Shown: one piece after another, positions 23,548-36,470 of the stretch
Numbering within the stretch: position 1 is the first letter of the stretch
How the letters are laid out: each line of letters starts with the position of its first letter
Source: Corydoras sp. C115
Taxonomy: Eukaryota; Chordata; Actinopteri; Siluriformes; Callichthyidae
Assembly: GCA_019802505.1 (NCBI GenBank)
Contig: JAFMOC010000007.1
Coordinates: forward strand, 10,032,001-10,096,000
Length of the DNA: 64,000 nucleotides
Reading direction: 5' to 3'
Notes under the pieces: generated by a model
The model's database searches: none
What the model was told of the DNA's origin: nothing
What the model saw: the letters and a program-made list of their open reading frames with translations, nothing else
Translations under genes and position numbers: made by a program

Positions 23548-23719
23548 TGTGTTAGTATCGCCCAGCGATGGATTGGCGCCCTGTCCTGGGTGTATCTGCC
23601 CAGCGCCCGAGACGTTCTCCCCTGGATGGGCATGGGGAACCCCACTGCGACCCTAATAGAGGATAAAAGCGGGAGATAATGAATGAATGAATGAATGAAT
23701 GAATGAATGTGTTAGTATC
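23548..23719 (+). mobile_element. Tail-only SINE insertion with 12-bp target duplication
   Basis: The element at 23560-23707 begins 'gcccagcgatgg', exactly where the copy at 74-210 begins, and runs to a (GAAT)n tail. The duplication tgtgttagtatc is present at 23548-23559 and 23708-23719. It is highly similar to the 74-210 copy. The sequence just upstream in full elements is the TG tract, so the break is at that tract's 3' edge. Confidence 0.92.
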
Positions 23720-24003
23720 TGTCCATTACAATGTGCAGATATTTATTTACATCCAACCAAACTTATAATATCCACATTTAAAAATCAGTAAAACATGGAA
23801 TGTGAACAGAGGTACCCATATGGTTCCGAAAGACTGTGCATGCATGTATAAATGTGCTAATGTACATATGAGATCTCAAATTAGGAATCTAGATGAAAGT
23901 TATTTTGCATTTGGTCCGGAAATAGGGACTTACCTGACAGTACAACTTTAAGGACAATTGCATGTTAAAATGTCTTGTTAAATAGAAAGGATCTGTTCAG
24001 ATA

Positions 24004-24361
24004 TACAGTACCAGTCAAAAGTTTGGACACACTGCCTTGTCTATTTTCTCCATATAGATTGACTTTGAAGTTTTACAATTGTAAAATTGTACACTGTATT
24101 ATTATCATCCTTATCACTGTCCGATTTAGCTATCTAAATGTTAGTGACTCCGAGACAGTGATGAATGATAGAGTGATTAAGGCGAGATTAAATCAATAGG
24201 TGACATTAATCATTAGAGTTCATCACAGTATGTACAGTAGTCCACAAAAAGATGGACTACATTATGTAATTGTAGAACTACAAAGTCCAAAGTGGAACTG
24301 ATAAAAATGGACAATCTGTGAGCAAAAAGAAGGTGTACCCATGTTTTTGTCTAGAACTGTA
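24004..24361. mobile_element. Tc1-ended MITE-like element
   Basis: The left end after TA (24004-24005) is 'cagtaccagtcaaaagtttg', a classic fish Tc1-like terminus. The right end, read in reverse before TA at 24360-24361, is 'cagttctagacaaaaacatg', a diverged partner. Length is about 354 bp with no transposase. The inside contains a 16-bp palindrome at 24071-24086 and, at about 24236-24310, the module shared with 14161-14240, so the element may be composite. Confidence 0.6.
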
Positions 24362-25116
24362 GACTTGCATGTTTACCTTAATAATGATAATGACACTAAA
24401 TAATGATTCTTCAGTGTGTGAGCTTCCTCATTCTACTGAAAGATGCAGCAGTGTTAAAAAATCTAACTATTATCCTATTAATGATAAGTTAATGTCTTCT
24501 TTCTGATTTTACTGTCTTACAATTAAAAATTACAACAAAAAACTGTTTCCCAGCTTTATCATGCTTTGCAGGCACTGCCTCGCCATCTGCAGATTGTTAT
24601 GAAATTTGGGTCTTGGTTATGCCTTGGCCACTTAACCTTCATATCCTTAATATTCTGTTATCCCTGTTATTATTTGCTATTCTTTTGTGCAGAGTCTGTA
24701 TGATCTTCTTAGTTTTCTCCATGTTCTCTATTTTCTTCCCACAAGTTATATTAAATGCAAGTTTTTTGTCCTGTTTACTTGTGTATGCCATTAGTCAGTC
24801 TATCCCCTGCAGCAGTTTTAATTAGACTAGTCTCAAGTAACAAAAGCAGCACAAATGCATTTGAGTATCGGCTTAAATATTAAATGTGAGATTTTCCTGT
24901 GTTCATTTCTTAAAAACTTATTGGTGCACTCCAAACAAAAAGTGGCCTGTAGCATTTTCTCTCCATTTTATTTAATCTCACCATCAATCATTTTACCATG
25001 GCTGTAAACAGTTTAAAAATGTGTTAAGTAAGATGGGGACAGTTAAACTATTGTAAAAGCTTTAAACCCCCCTCTCCCACCCACAATTTTCCTTTCTATC
25101 ACTGAAAATTATTTAT
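24362..25116. other. Unclassified stretch
   Basis: No supported gene or repeat. Confidence 0.4.

Positions 25117-25188
<72 letters not shown>
25117..25188. repeat. Compound (CA)n(TA)n microsatellite
   Basis: A CA tract passes directly into a TA tract, about 72 bp in total. Confidence 0.96.
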
Positions 25189-25193
<5 letters not shown>

Positions 25194-26885
25194 ACCGTTA
25201 CTCTGACTGTATAAAACTGCAGAATTATAATTAAATAGTGGTTGGAAAACATAGTGACTGGCCTCGGGTAAATTATATAGTAGGCTTTTCCAGTCCGAGG
25301 GCTAGTTGAGATACTGAAAGAGAGAGCTTTTACCACAGTAAAACACAGACACCCACACCCACCCAGCACACACACACAGAGTTATAGTATATATTGACTC
25401 AAAAAGTTTTCTTAACCCAGTATCTCTACATGGATGGCAACTATTCTAATCCAGTAGCACAAGCACATCTTAAGCACATCTTGAGTATTTTAATGAGGTA
25501 CTGCTGTTCCCTTTAAATGTATGGCATTCAACCATGGAAAAGTATGAAAATCTCTGCTGTGGCCCTTTTGCATTATTACTTTCTGGATGGCAAAATCAGA
25601 ATTAGTGATTCTTTAAAAGTAAAAATCACATTTAAGAAAAGTTTAACAACTCTGCCTAAAGCCTTATTTCCAAATATTATAGAGTCTTCATGACTTAATA
25701 CATCTCTTAAACTTGATAATGTTCCTAAAACTTGTGGGTGTTCATAAAATTACTGAAAAATCTCAACTTAGATCTTTTAATACTAGAATCATAACTAGCA
25801 TCAAACCTATACAATTTCTTTTAGCAGTTGAATCTTTAAACCAAGAATATCAACAAAGTTTATCAGTTATAATTATTATCATTATTGTTTCATCTTACTG
25901 GATAGATTATAAAACCTATATTGGTGTAAATCCTAATTTATAGATCTGTATATTTGTTTAGCAATGTAAATTATCTTTAGCTATGTAATAATCTTCACCA
26001 AAATTAGAGAATATTTGATGATTAAACTCAAATTAACCATTGATGACCTAAACATTGGGTTCCGACATAAAGAACATTTACTTCTGTTATAATTATTTTC
26101 CCGCAAACCAGCAAGGATGTTACTTTTTTTTTCATTGAGTATTAGAGGATATATAGAGGAAATAATTGAAATTAATTAGTTTAACTATTGTTTTTGACTA
26201 TACTTGTTTCTGTTGTCCTGAACAATAAAACAAACAAATACCAGCCAGTTATTTCATTCCACTGTCAATTCAATTTTCTCCTTTGGGGTTCAGAGTTAAA
26301 AATTTTAAAGGTTTAGAGAAAATCTAATTCTAAAATCTATTGTAAATAGTGCTAAATGAATGCACAAACATTTATTGCAACAATAACAAAACAATAACCT
26401 GTTTATTATTGTGAAATTAAATGAACCACAGTATTACTTGAGGGTGCTCTGCCAGACTTTCTTTGCCATGCAGATAGTACGTCAGTACACAAAGGTCTCC
26501 TCTAGTGCAGCCAGGCCAATGGAACTGATGTCTGAGACAGAGTCAGTGTCCAAATGAATGAATATTGAGTGTATGAATGACCTTGGACACTGCTTTCTGC
26601 TCACCCACTAATACTCTGTGTCTGACAGTTGGATGGTAAGGTGGAACCAATATGTCAACAAAGTTATAGATGGATGCTTTATCCCAATAAAGCTTCACTT
26701 CTGCCTGCTGTTTTCTGATTTTGGCCATTTTTTTATGACACTTTTTATGACATGATCTTGGAAGCTTACTATTGATGAAATGTAAAATCACATCTTTAAG
26801 ATAATAACTATATTTTTGTATCTGTGGTAATGTTTGGTTCACAGCAGTTCTACCCTCACACAAATACTGGATGGAATCAGGAATT
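25189..26885. other. 1.7-kb stretch without recognised features
   Basis: A 120-codon open frame on the minus strand (26543-26905) has no family similarity I can recognise and partly overlaps an L2 3'-UTR remnant. I do not call it a gene. Confidence 0.4.
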
Positions 26886-26985
26886 CTGGTGGACTGGTTT
26901 TGCACTGAGCCTTGGTCCTCCCAAGGTTTCTTTATGAAAAAAACATAAGTAGTTTTTACTTGCCACTGTCACTTAGTGTGATTTC
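26886..26985 (+). mobile_element. L2-like LINE 3'-UTR fragment
   Basis: 'ccttggtcctcccaaggttt' and 'acttgccactgtcac' match the same ordered motifs at 4075-4296 and 59465-59637. Only this middle part remains. Confidence 0.7.
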
Positions 26986-27324
26986 ACATACATGTCATTA
27001 CTGAAAAAAAGCTGTTTTAAGACAAATTTATTTTAAACAAAAATCTGTGGAAAGAACTGACCCTTTTTTTGCCAGTCTTTTTGATGTTAAGAATTTCCAC
27101 TTTTTGTTTTTTTTTATCAACTTGAAATTCTTTTAAAGCTGGAGGGAAACTAATTCTCACTTATCTTTTCTAGTAGAGCCAAAACTAAACCATTGGTGTC
27201 ACACATAACTGTTATAAGTACAAATCAAGCTCATGTGGAAAGAGACCAAGTTAAATGGCTCTCATGTATGTTAAAAGATGTATAATAAGGAAATATAAAG
27301 TAGTTTATTATATACACACACATA
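26986..27324. other. Unclassified flank of the Tc1-like element
   Basis: AT-rich, no recognised features. A TA dinucleotide at 27323-27324 is the target site of the element that follows. Confidence 0.45.
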
Positions 27325-27508
27325 CAGTACTGTGCAAAAGTTTTAGGTAGGTGTGAAAAAATGCTGTAAACTAAGAATGCTTTCAAAAATGGAAGTGTTA
27401 ATATTTTATTTATCAATTAACAAAATGCAGTGATTGAACAGAAGAGAAATGTAAATCAAATAAATATTTGGTGTGAACACCCTTTACCTTCAAAACAGCA
27501 TCAATGTG
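27325..27508 (+). repeat. Left terminal inverted repeat of the Tc1-like element
   Basis: Matches the reverse complement of about 28697-28848: both contain 'gctttcaaaaat' or 'actttcaaaaat', 'tatcaatt.a.aaaatgca', and 'ttcaaa.cagcatcaa' in the same order. The inner part overlaps the last transposase codons. The length, about 180 bp, is long for a Tc1 repeat. Confidence 0.75.
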
Positions 27509-28469
27509 CACTTGCACACACAAGGAACTGAGCTCGTAGGTTGTTCCAAACATCTTGGAGAAGTAACAAGAGATCTTCTGTAGGTGTAGGCCTTTTCAAA
27601 TCCTTCTGTCTCTTCATGTAATCCCAGACAGACTCAATGATGTTGAGATCAGGGCTCTGTGGGGGCCATACCATCACTTCCTGCACTACTTCTTTTTTAT
27701 GCTGAAAATATTTCTTAATGACATTGGCTGTATGCTTGGGGTTGTTGTCTTGCTGTAGAATACATTTTGGGCCAATTATAGACCTCACTAATGGTATTGC
27801 ATGATTGATAAGTATCTACCTGTATTTCTCAGCATTGAGGATACTATTAATTCTGACCAAATCTCCAACTCCATTTGAAGAAATGCAGTCCCAAACTTGC
27901 AAGGAACCTCCACCATGTTTCACCGTTGCCTGTAGACACTCATTGTACTGCTCTCCAGACCTTTGGTGAACAAACTGCCTTCTGCTACAGCTAAATATTT
28001 CATTTTTTGATACATCAGCCAGAGCACCTGCTGCCATTTTTCAGTCCCCAAGTTCCTATGTTTTAGTGCATATTTGAGATGCTTGGCCTAGTTTCCATGT
28101 TAGAGGAATGACTTTTCCACTTTTCCAACTCTTCCATGAAGACCACTTCTGTCCAGACTTCTCCAGACAGTTGATGGGTGAACCAGGGTCCCACTGGTTT
28201 CTGCCAGTTCTGAGGTGATGGCACAGCTGGACATCCTCCGATTTCAAAGGGAAATAACTTCTGAATGTTGATGTGTCTTTCATCTGCTGCACTAAGTTCC
28301 CTTGGCCGACCACTGCATCTACGATCCTCAAGATTTCTTTGTGCTTCTTCATGAGAGCTTGAACAGCACATCTAGAAATCCCAGTCTGCTTGGAAATCGT
28401 TGTCTGGGAGAATCCTTGCTGATGCTGTATAACTACCTTGTGTCTTGTTGCTGTGCTCAGTCTTGCCAT
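27462..28469 (-). pseudogene. Tc1-like DD37E transposase pseudogene
   Basis: The coding strand starts at an ATG at 28469 (MARLSTATRHKVV), an N-terminal helix-turn-helix with ISRCAVQALMKKHKE. After a frameshift the SAADERHI block follows, then KHRNLGTEKWQQVLW, after which the first catalytic aspartate lies in DVSKNEIF. HGGGSLQVW and NGVGDLVRI are typical. The second aspartate is in QQDNNPKHTA and the glutamate in SPDLNIIESVWDYMK, separated by 37 residues. At least three frameshifts (about 28350, 28040 and 27510), plus one between LW and the first Asp, break the gene. All three acidic residues remain, so decay is moderate. It would cut and paste the element at TA sites if intact. Confidence 0.88.
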
Positions 28470-28696
28470 GGTGTATGACCTGTGACATGAAACTGTCTTC
28501 CACAACCTCAGCCTGGTAGCAGAGTTTGTCTGTTCTTCACCCAGTTTTAAGCCTGCTACACAGCTGTATCTGTTTTACTTAATGACTGTGTATCAACCTA
28601 CTTGTGAAATTGATGATCATTAGCACCTGTTTCGTATAATTGGTTAATCATACACCTCACTATAATCATACAAAATCCCTGACTTTGTGCTAATGT

Positions 28697-29625
<929 letters not shown>

Positions 29626-29903
29626 GTGCTAACTAATGGTGTAACGGTACATTTATCCATACTGAATCGTTCGGTACACGTAATCGAACGCAGAATACAA
29701 TAGTACATACAGCATCTGTACATTTCATCATCTATGCTCCTTATGCAGGTAGTGGAGGAGCCTGGTTTCAGACATTTAAAAAAATAATAATAATAAAAAT
29801 AAAAGAACTAAAAACTCGTTGTGCCAAATTCGTACTGAACTGTAAGATCCATACCAGGGTGTGAACCATGAATTTTGGGTTCCATTACACCCCTAGTGCT
29901 AAC
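29626..29903. mobile_element. hAT-like MITE with perfect 8-bp target duplication
   Basis: The 262-bp element at 29634-29895 begins 'taatggtgtaacggtac' and ends, in reverse, 'taggggtgtaatggaac', giving imperfect terminal inverted repeats of roughly 14 bp that continue more loosely inward (both ends carry 'cggtac/ggttc'-type sequence). The direct repeat gtgctaac at 29626-29633 and 29896-29903 is exact and 8 bp long, the hallmark of hAT transposition. It has no coding capacity. The 'gtaacggtac...cggttcggtac' ends are known from non-autonomous hAT elements in many fish. Confidence 0.88.
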
Positions 29904-30211
29904 GTGTCTAACATGTTAATGTGTTGGGATTGCCAATGACTGGAAACCACTGTGAAGCATTATCCTAAAACTACCATAAGTATCTAATAATTTTTTAAGA
30001 CTTTTTGTTTTCTTTTTTTGTAAGACTAAACAAATGGTGTATAAGCAAATATATGTTAACACCCTTGTTTATTTAAGGTGTTTTTCTACTGCATCAAAAT
30101 TTAGTCTGGATTACAGTTACCTTACAAAAGCAGAACAAATGAGCCAGACAAATGAACTGTATGCATTTAACTTTTAAGCATAATTTAACGAAAAGCCATT
30201 TGCAGTTTCAT
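29904..30211. other. Unclassified stretch
   Basis: No features recognised. Confidence 0.4.
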
Positions 30212-30680
30212 GCATGTCATCCCTTCCTCACTTACCACATCCATCTGGCAGTTCCATCCGCAGCATCCTTCTGTCAATATAAATCGTATCCGCACATCTT
30301 CAAGCCACCGCCATATCACTTTGTCTCTAAAAGGTTGTACCTGTGCCATCATTCTGATTGTACTTCCTAATCTTGTCTATCCTTATTACTCTCAATGAGA
30401 AATGTAGGTTCTTTATTTCTGCCACTTTCAGCTCCCGCTCCTGCTTTTTGTTCAGAGCCACCATCTCTTAGCTGTCTCTAAACATTGCAGATCTCACTGT
30501 GAACTTTTCTGTTTACTCTCTCAAATGCTCATATATCACAGATCACTCCTGTAACCTTTCTCCTTCTATATCTATATCTCCATCTCTCTCCATCTTTACC
30601 ACGTTCTCTATTACAGTACACTGGACTCTAAGTATATAAACACTTCACCTCACTTGACACTCACACAACAACTTGACCAT
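30212..30680 (-). mobile_element. LINE fragment, RTE-like reverse transcriptase C-terminus
   Basis: On the minus strand, decayed frames encode ALNKKQERELKVAEIKNLHF, then SLRVIRIDKIR, and further on YIDRRMLRMELPDG. These match, in order, the region after the reverse-transcriptase core of a widespread vertebrate non-LTR retrotransposon (pattern ALRKRQE.ELEVAELKMLRF...DRIRN...YIGRRMLEMELPG). I place it with RTE-like LINEs from memory; the clade is tentative. Stops and frameshifts occur throughout and neither end is present. Confidence 0.78.
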
Positions 30681-31741
30681 TTCAAGGACCATGACCATGC
30701 TATTGGCTGCAAAAGAAACACAAAGCATTACTGTTTCACGTCACTGTTTAACAGTATGCTGCATTTTCAGTCTTATTTTTTGAGAAATACGATGTCTTGA
30801 TTGTTTTGACTAGTTTTGAAGTTTGTGTGATTCAAAAATCAGATGATATTCTACTCACTAAACCATTAACAGTAACAGTAATACTGATGGAAGATCCTAA
30901 ACTATTGCATTCCACTACAAAGTTCAGTATCCTTGACCAGGTTACAAGTATGATGTAAAACAAGAAGTACCCTCAGTCCTAACAATGTATACACACACAA
31001 TTGCACAAAAATACACACAATTCTTCAGAAAGTTCTAGGTTTAAGTGAGTAACACAGAGGGTGTACATTACACGTTTCATAAAGCCTTACATAGCATTCA
31101 TCAATTCACTAAATGAGCAATTTGCAGTTACCTGCACTAAATAGATTGTTTCCTGCTCCTGAGGATTTCAGGCATAAACCATACTCTTCTAACACAGCAA
31201 ATAAAAACAATAGAAAAATGCAAAAAAAGTTTTATAAATATTTTTTCCAAAAATCTCACATAAAAGGGAAATCATTCTTTACGCACAGGCAGGATTGTAC
31301 CTTAAAACACAAACATACTTTCTTTTAAATTACAAAAAGTAAAGAAAGACACACAAAAAATAACGTTTATTTTTTTTTTTTTACTAAAGCATAAACCTTT
31401 AAATTCGGACACATCAAGCCTTTCAATGTCTTTTTAGCAAGGATTCTAAACCCATTCTGCCTATGGCAGTTTGGAATATTGCAAAGAAACAAAGGCTATA
31501 ATCATAGGGGAAATGCATGCTTGAAATTGGTTAGCATCACAGCCTTTTGAAGTGTGTTCCAGTCTCTTTATAGCAGACACACTGGAGCTCTGCAGTCAAA
31601 GACACTGGTTTTTGGGAACCTGACTGGATACATTGAGTTTAGTTTTGAATGTCTAAAAAAACGCCCCTCCTTAAATTATAACCTTTATAATGATTTTCAC
31701 ATGTTAATGTTATTTCTTCAAAGTGAAGATAAACCCATGGG
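30681..31741. other. Unclassified stretch
   Basis: No supported gene or repeat. Contains homopolymer A/T runs near 31364-31381. Confidence 0.4.
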
Positions 31742-32090
31742 TGAGGTTCAAGGTTAAGTAGAAGTAATTTATCTATATGCATTTTTAGCACATTTTCACA
31801 AAGCAGCTTTACAGTGTTATCAGCCTTCAAACCCCCAAAAAACAAGCTGTAGTGACTGTGGCAAGAAAAAGCTCCCTGTTTTGTTGTTATTTTAAGGAAG
31901 AAACCTTGGGAGGACCAAGGCTCGATGGGGGTCTCATCTTCCTTGAGCTGCCAGGCAGCATCAACAGCATAGGACAGCCATGTACAGATAACAATTGGGT
32001 CATTGCTGGTATTGCAATAACAATAGATGATTTAAATACAGAACAATATTTTAGTACTGAGGTATTGGTGCTACTTTCCTGGCACACAAA
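31742..32090 (-). mobile_element. L2-like LINE 3'-UTR copy, minus strand
   Basis: The best copy of this UTR in the window. On the minus strand it reads 'ctgtacatggctgtcctatg', 'cttggtcctcccaaggtttc', 'ttcttgccacagtcac', then 'ctgtaaagctgctttgtg' and ends near 'aaattact'. Parts of it recur at 4075, 12350, 26886, 59465 and 62756. No target duplication was identified. Confidence 0.78.
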
Positions 32091-32098
32091 GTAATGTG

Positions 32099-32230
32099 TA
32101 CAGTGCAACCAAATGATTTGACACACTTGGTTATTATTAAGGTGAAGTATGAATTAATTTAATCAAATTGAAACAATAATTTTCACTAATTGAACATAGA
32201 ATTTGCACACCTTTACAACCAAACTAGATA
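32099..32230 (+). mobile_element. Possible Tc1-like end remnant
   Basis: After TA at 32099-32100 the sequence 'cagtgcaaccaaatgatttg' followed by 'acacacttgg' resembles a Tc1-like terminus with decay. No partner end or transposase was found, so this is weak. Confidence 0.3.
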
Positions 32231-35200
32231 TTCTAACTAGCCAAAACGTATACAAGCAACATTAGAGTTTGCAACTGGTGCCATTGTATTTATTCTCATC
32301 TCCACGCTAAAAAATTCTTTATAAATGTATTCAGATATAATTTTTTTAAAGATAAGATTTGTAGACCTGCTAAACAAAATGTCAATATGTTAGGTTATTA
32401 GTATATATTTTTTTACTCTGATGCTGGCCACAGCAAAATTTTGAAGTTTCAGGAAACCTCATTGTGTATAGAAAAAATACAAGGTAAAGATGGAGCATAC
32501 ATGGGTGTGTGTATAAATAGTTACAGTACTTATAAAATACATTAGCGTCATTCAGTAAAAAGAGATTGTTATTTGAGGCATTAGGTAAAATTTCTTTTAC
32601 ACCCTGTGTGTACACCCTGTCACATAAACCTATATTTGAATTTGTACACATTCATTAACCCACTAAATTAAGAATAATTTGTATTTAACACAAGCAAAAT
32701 GGGTTAATCTGACCTTAATGGGTAAAAATAACAAATTACACTGCACAAAAGCGATTTGAACTGCTCCTGGAGATTTCTGGTGTAAACACAACTAATCACA
32801 AAAACAGAAATGGAAATGCATTTATAATTTAATAAAGATAAACTAAATCTTATATAAAAAGAAGAACCAGGCACCAAAATATTAAAATATAAATATGTAA
32901 GTAAGTGTAAAGGTTGAGGAGCTTAACTAGAATAATGGCAAAAAACTCATTTTTTCTTTAACGCTCAAGTTTCAATTAAAGAATTTGAAAATTTTTCATG
33001 TAAGGACAACAGCTTTACTGCACATTGCTGATCATGAGTAACTGACAGCTGTCAGTTAAACACAACTGGCAAAAAAGCCTAGTCTACCCTTGCATTTACA
33101 AGCTTTTAAGTCAATGTCAGTAAACCAAATAACACATTTGTATTCTATAATCAAAAATAGCTAGCCTTTTACAACCAGTGGTTTTAGTTCAGCACCACTC
33201 ATAATGTTAGCAGAATTATTTTTTTCTAATGTCCTGAACAACTGTGACAAACTGTAATGTCCACACCTTGCTGGATCAAAAAACATTTCCCTTTGTTGTG
33301 GGTTCTTTTTGCATAGAGACAGATTTGTGTGCCATACCAAGTAACCATGGTGACAGTGCATACCTCCTCTTCCAAATAAGTCATTCTTGCTGGCAGGGAG
33401 TTTTTGTCCTTCAACTAGAATGTCAGTCTTTTGAAGCATACAGTCCCATCAAAACATCACCCTGCTTTTCAGTGGAGGTCAGCATGTTTAATGGACCCTT
33501 CTTGCTTACTCTTTATATTCTGGTTCTTTTACCTGGTCAGTGTTATGTGAAGTTGGGATGAAATCTTTTGATTACGATAAATCCCACAAATTTTAATGTA
33601 ATATATGTATTTTTACATTTCACTGACACCTTCCATGTTTGACATTTTAATACTTTTACAGGAACTAACTGTGTTAAGAGAATAAGAATCCTTAAGAACA
33701 CACTTCTATGAATACACCTTTTGATGCTGTAGAATTATACTTCACACACAGCCTCTGTGTTTCAGCACCCACTTAGTTTCTGTTCAGTGGAAAATAAGCA
33801 TGCTTGAGCTGGGATTGAGCAGCATTTACATTAAGCCAATGTGTTGATACAATCAGTGTTTGTTCTAAACTCTATTACGCTTTACTATTTTCAGGGTCGA
33901 GAGTGAAAGATTGGAGTTGGGATGTTTATGTTTTCCACAGTGCTGGGGAAAAGCGGTTTGGGTGAGAATGGGAGGCCTTCACCTTTAAGGTAGCTCACTG
34001 ACGCCACTGAGGAAGGTTTGTGTGTTTTTCTTCTTTTCCTTTTTTTCACTTGTGCTAAAAAGTTTCTTTGACTTAGCCAGTGCTTAAAACAGGGCCTTAC
34101 TGAGAGTCGGCATGCTTCGTCTGACTCTCCAATATTGTGTGTGTGTGGTGTGTTTTCATTGGTCTCCTCCCCAGTTCAGTTTCACAGTACTCCCTTTCTC
34201 AAAATGGCAAGGAGCACTCTGTCACACGCACTTCCACACTCAGAACCTCTTTCTTTACCATGTTCCCTTTCTCATACACACTTAACACCAAGGCACTGCT
34301 TCTATTACCTTAATAAACTCTTCTCTTTTAGAGATCACATAAGTCCCATACGAGACAAAATGGGTTAATAGCAAACAAACCATATAACTTGATTTATTTA
34401 CAGCTTTTCGCCTCAAAGTATAAAATAGACTTTTATAGCTAAAGTGTTTTAAACATGCAATTAGCTTGGAAATTAGCTTTGAAATTAAAGTCACAGATGG
34501 TGCTGGAGCTATACCCAACACTTACTGGAAGAAAGGCAATGAACAGGTTGCTAGTGAATTGCAGATTGATACAGAGACAAACACATCCCTGTCACACGCA
34601 CTTTAGCATTGCTATTTACCTAAACTATACAACTTTGTTAATGCAGTGAGAACATGCACAGTGCACAAAATTGGTTCAGTTTTGGAACAGATGTTTGTGG
34701 TTTGGTTTGCCAAAGAAATTAGCACCGTTCCAGGTGCTTAATGTTTTAATTGCAGCAAATGTATATTAAACTTTTTTTATTATAATAAATTACAGAAATA
34801 CATTAGAGGTAATAAGAGGAAAAATGGATTTGTATCTGTTGCAGATACAAACTGTGCAACATTGCCATAGTGATAAACTCAGTCCTTTATCATCATCATC
34901 ATCATCATCTGTGGACTAACTGGACTCTTAAGGAGACAACTGATTGAACTCATATAATGTACTTGGTATCTGTACAACTAAAGTTCTGTATATAATATAA
35001 TCACATTGGCTTCCACTTATGGAGTTTGGGCCTTAGTGATTTGTAAATTAAAAAATTCTAAAAATCAATATGCTTTTCTCCCTGAAACATTAAGTAATAC
35101 AATATACAGGATATTTTTTGTTTTGATTAAGATACCAATGAAACATTTATTTTATATCAATAGACCTATCAAATGTGTGATTTCAGGTGCACATGAAGAA

Positions 35201-36374
35201 TCCCAATTATTATATTTCATGCCTCTTTTGATCACAAAGTTACAGAAGTTACAGCTTCTAAACGAGACACACATGCACACATACACTCACTGTATATTGC
35301 TGTTAATAATGAGGCAGATGTCTGTCTGCAGACCTGAGACAGCACACACAGAACACACACACACACACAGGGCAAGTCTCTCACTTTTCCTTTCTCATCC
35401 CCTCATTCACTTGTTTTCCCTGAAGTTTTAATTGCTACTCTCGAAACACTGAGAGGTGTGACCATCCTGTGTGTGCTTAAGGTCAGCCCTCATAACCTTG
35501 GATAACACAGCCGAGACAGGGTCTCCCCTTTCTCACAACTCCTTTAACCAATTACAGATCACCCTCATGTCCTTCACCACCTTTAATGCCCAGTCAGGGC
35601 TCACCATGTTGGCCCCTTGTAAAGCCAATCGTGCTGATTAATTCACACAGATACCCCTCCCCTTCCCACCCCACAGGAATGAGCGTCACTTTATCTATAA
35701 ACCCCTTTATCCTGTCCAGTCTTACGCTCCTTTTTTGTTCTCTCCCATTCCATTTCTTTATGGCAAAGAATGTGGCTTATTCTTTTCTGGGATCTTTTAG
35801 TATGTAACCCCTCTCTCAGCTCTTTTCTTTCCTCCTTGTACTTTTTCTCTCTTCCTCTCCAAAGTAATTAGACAGAGGCATACAAAGAAGAGAAATCCAT
35901 TTCATTGAAGGAGACAAAACAGAACCAAAGCAGAGGGAGAGGAAGAGAGAGTGAGTTAGCTGGGGCGAACACACTTATGCTATTGGTTGCAAGCGTGGGG
36001 GGGGGGGGGGTGTAAAAGAACTGTGAATAAATAAATCATCACCGTTCTCTGACACACAGATATAATCCAGGTCCCCCCCTAACTTTTTCTCTCATTGCCC
36101 GAGGGTGAAGTGCCTGACATCATTGCGTCTTGTAGTAAACAGGTGCGAGTTGGACCAGAAGAAAATTAAGATCTTGTAGAAAAACCTTTTACTTATAGCC
36201 AAATTTGATCTCAATATCATTTCAGATTCTTCAGTCTTTATGCACTTACCTAATTGAGCGAGGTTTAAAGTGTCCCATTTTTATAAAACAGACAGATTAC
36301 ATCTTGAGAGAATTTTTTTGTATAAGTGCTTGATTAAAGACTAGGTAATTGACTGTCCAAGCCTACCTTAATTT
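32231..36374. other. 4.1-kb stretch without recognised genes or repeats
   Basis: Contains a 20-bp palindrome (33039-33058), an X-box-like motif (33341-33354), a short (ATC)n run near 34888-34907 and a G-run at 35997-36012. The part 33880-36120 is less AT-rich, with pyrimidine-rich patches. No reading frame, splice pattern or family similarity supports an exon. Confidence 0.4.
35997..36012. repeat. Poly-G run
   Basis: Fifteen or more consecutive G, interrupted at its edge; likely a sequencing-length uncertainty. Confidence 0.9.
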
Positions 36375-36470
36375 AAGCCCTTGCTGGGTTTTTAACCATC
36401 TATTGCTTACACCTCAGTGGTTTGCTCTGGAAAGAAGTGCCTGTTAAACGCTGTAAATGTAAAGTAAATC
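36375..36470 (+). mobile_element. tRNA-derived SINE remnant, 3' part
   Basis: 'agcccttgctgggtttttaa' resembles 'ggcccttaaccc...' and 'tgctctggaaagaagtgcc' with 'tgttaaacgctgtaaatg' resembles the tail 'cgctctggataagagcgtc' plus 'tgctaaatgctgtaaatg'. A strongly decayed copy of the second SINE family. Confidence 0.6.

Noticed and set aside
26543..26905. 120-codon open frame on the minus strand with protein-like composition
   Set aside because: No family recognised, and it begins within an L2 3'-UTR remnant. Conservation data would be needed to revive it.
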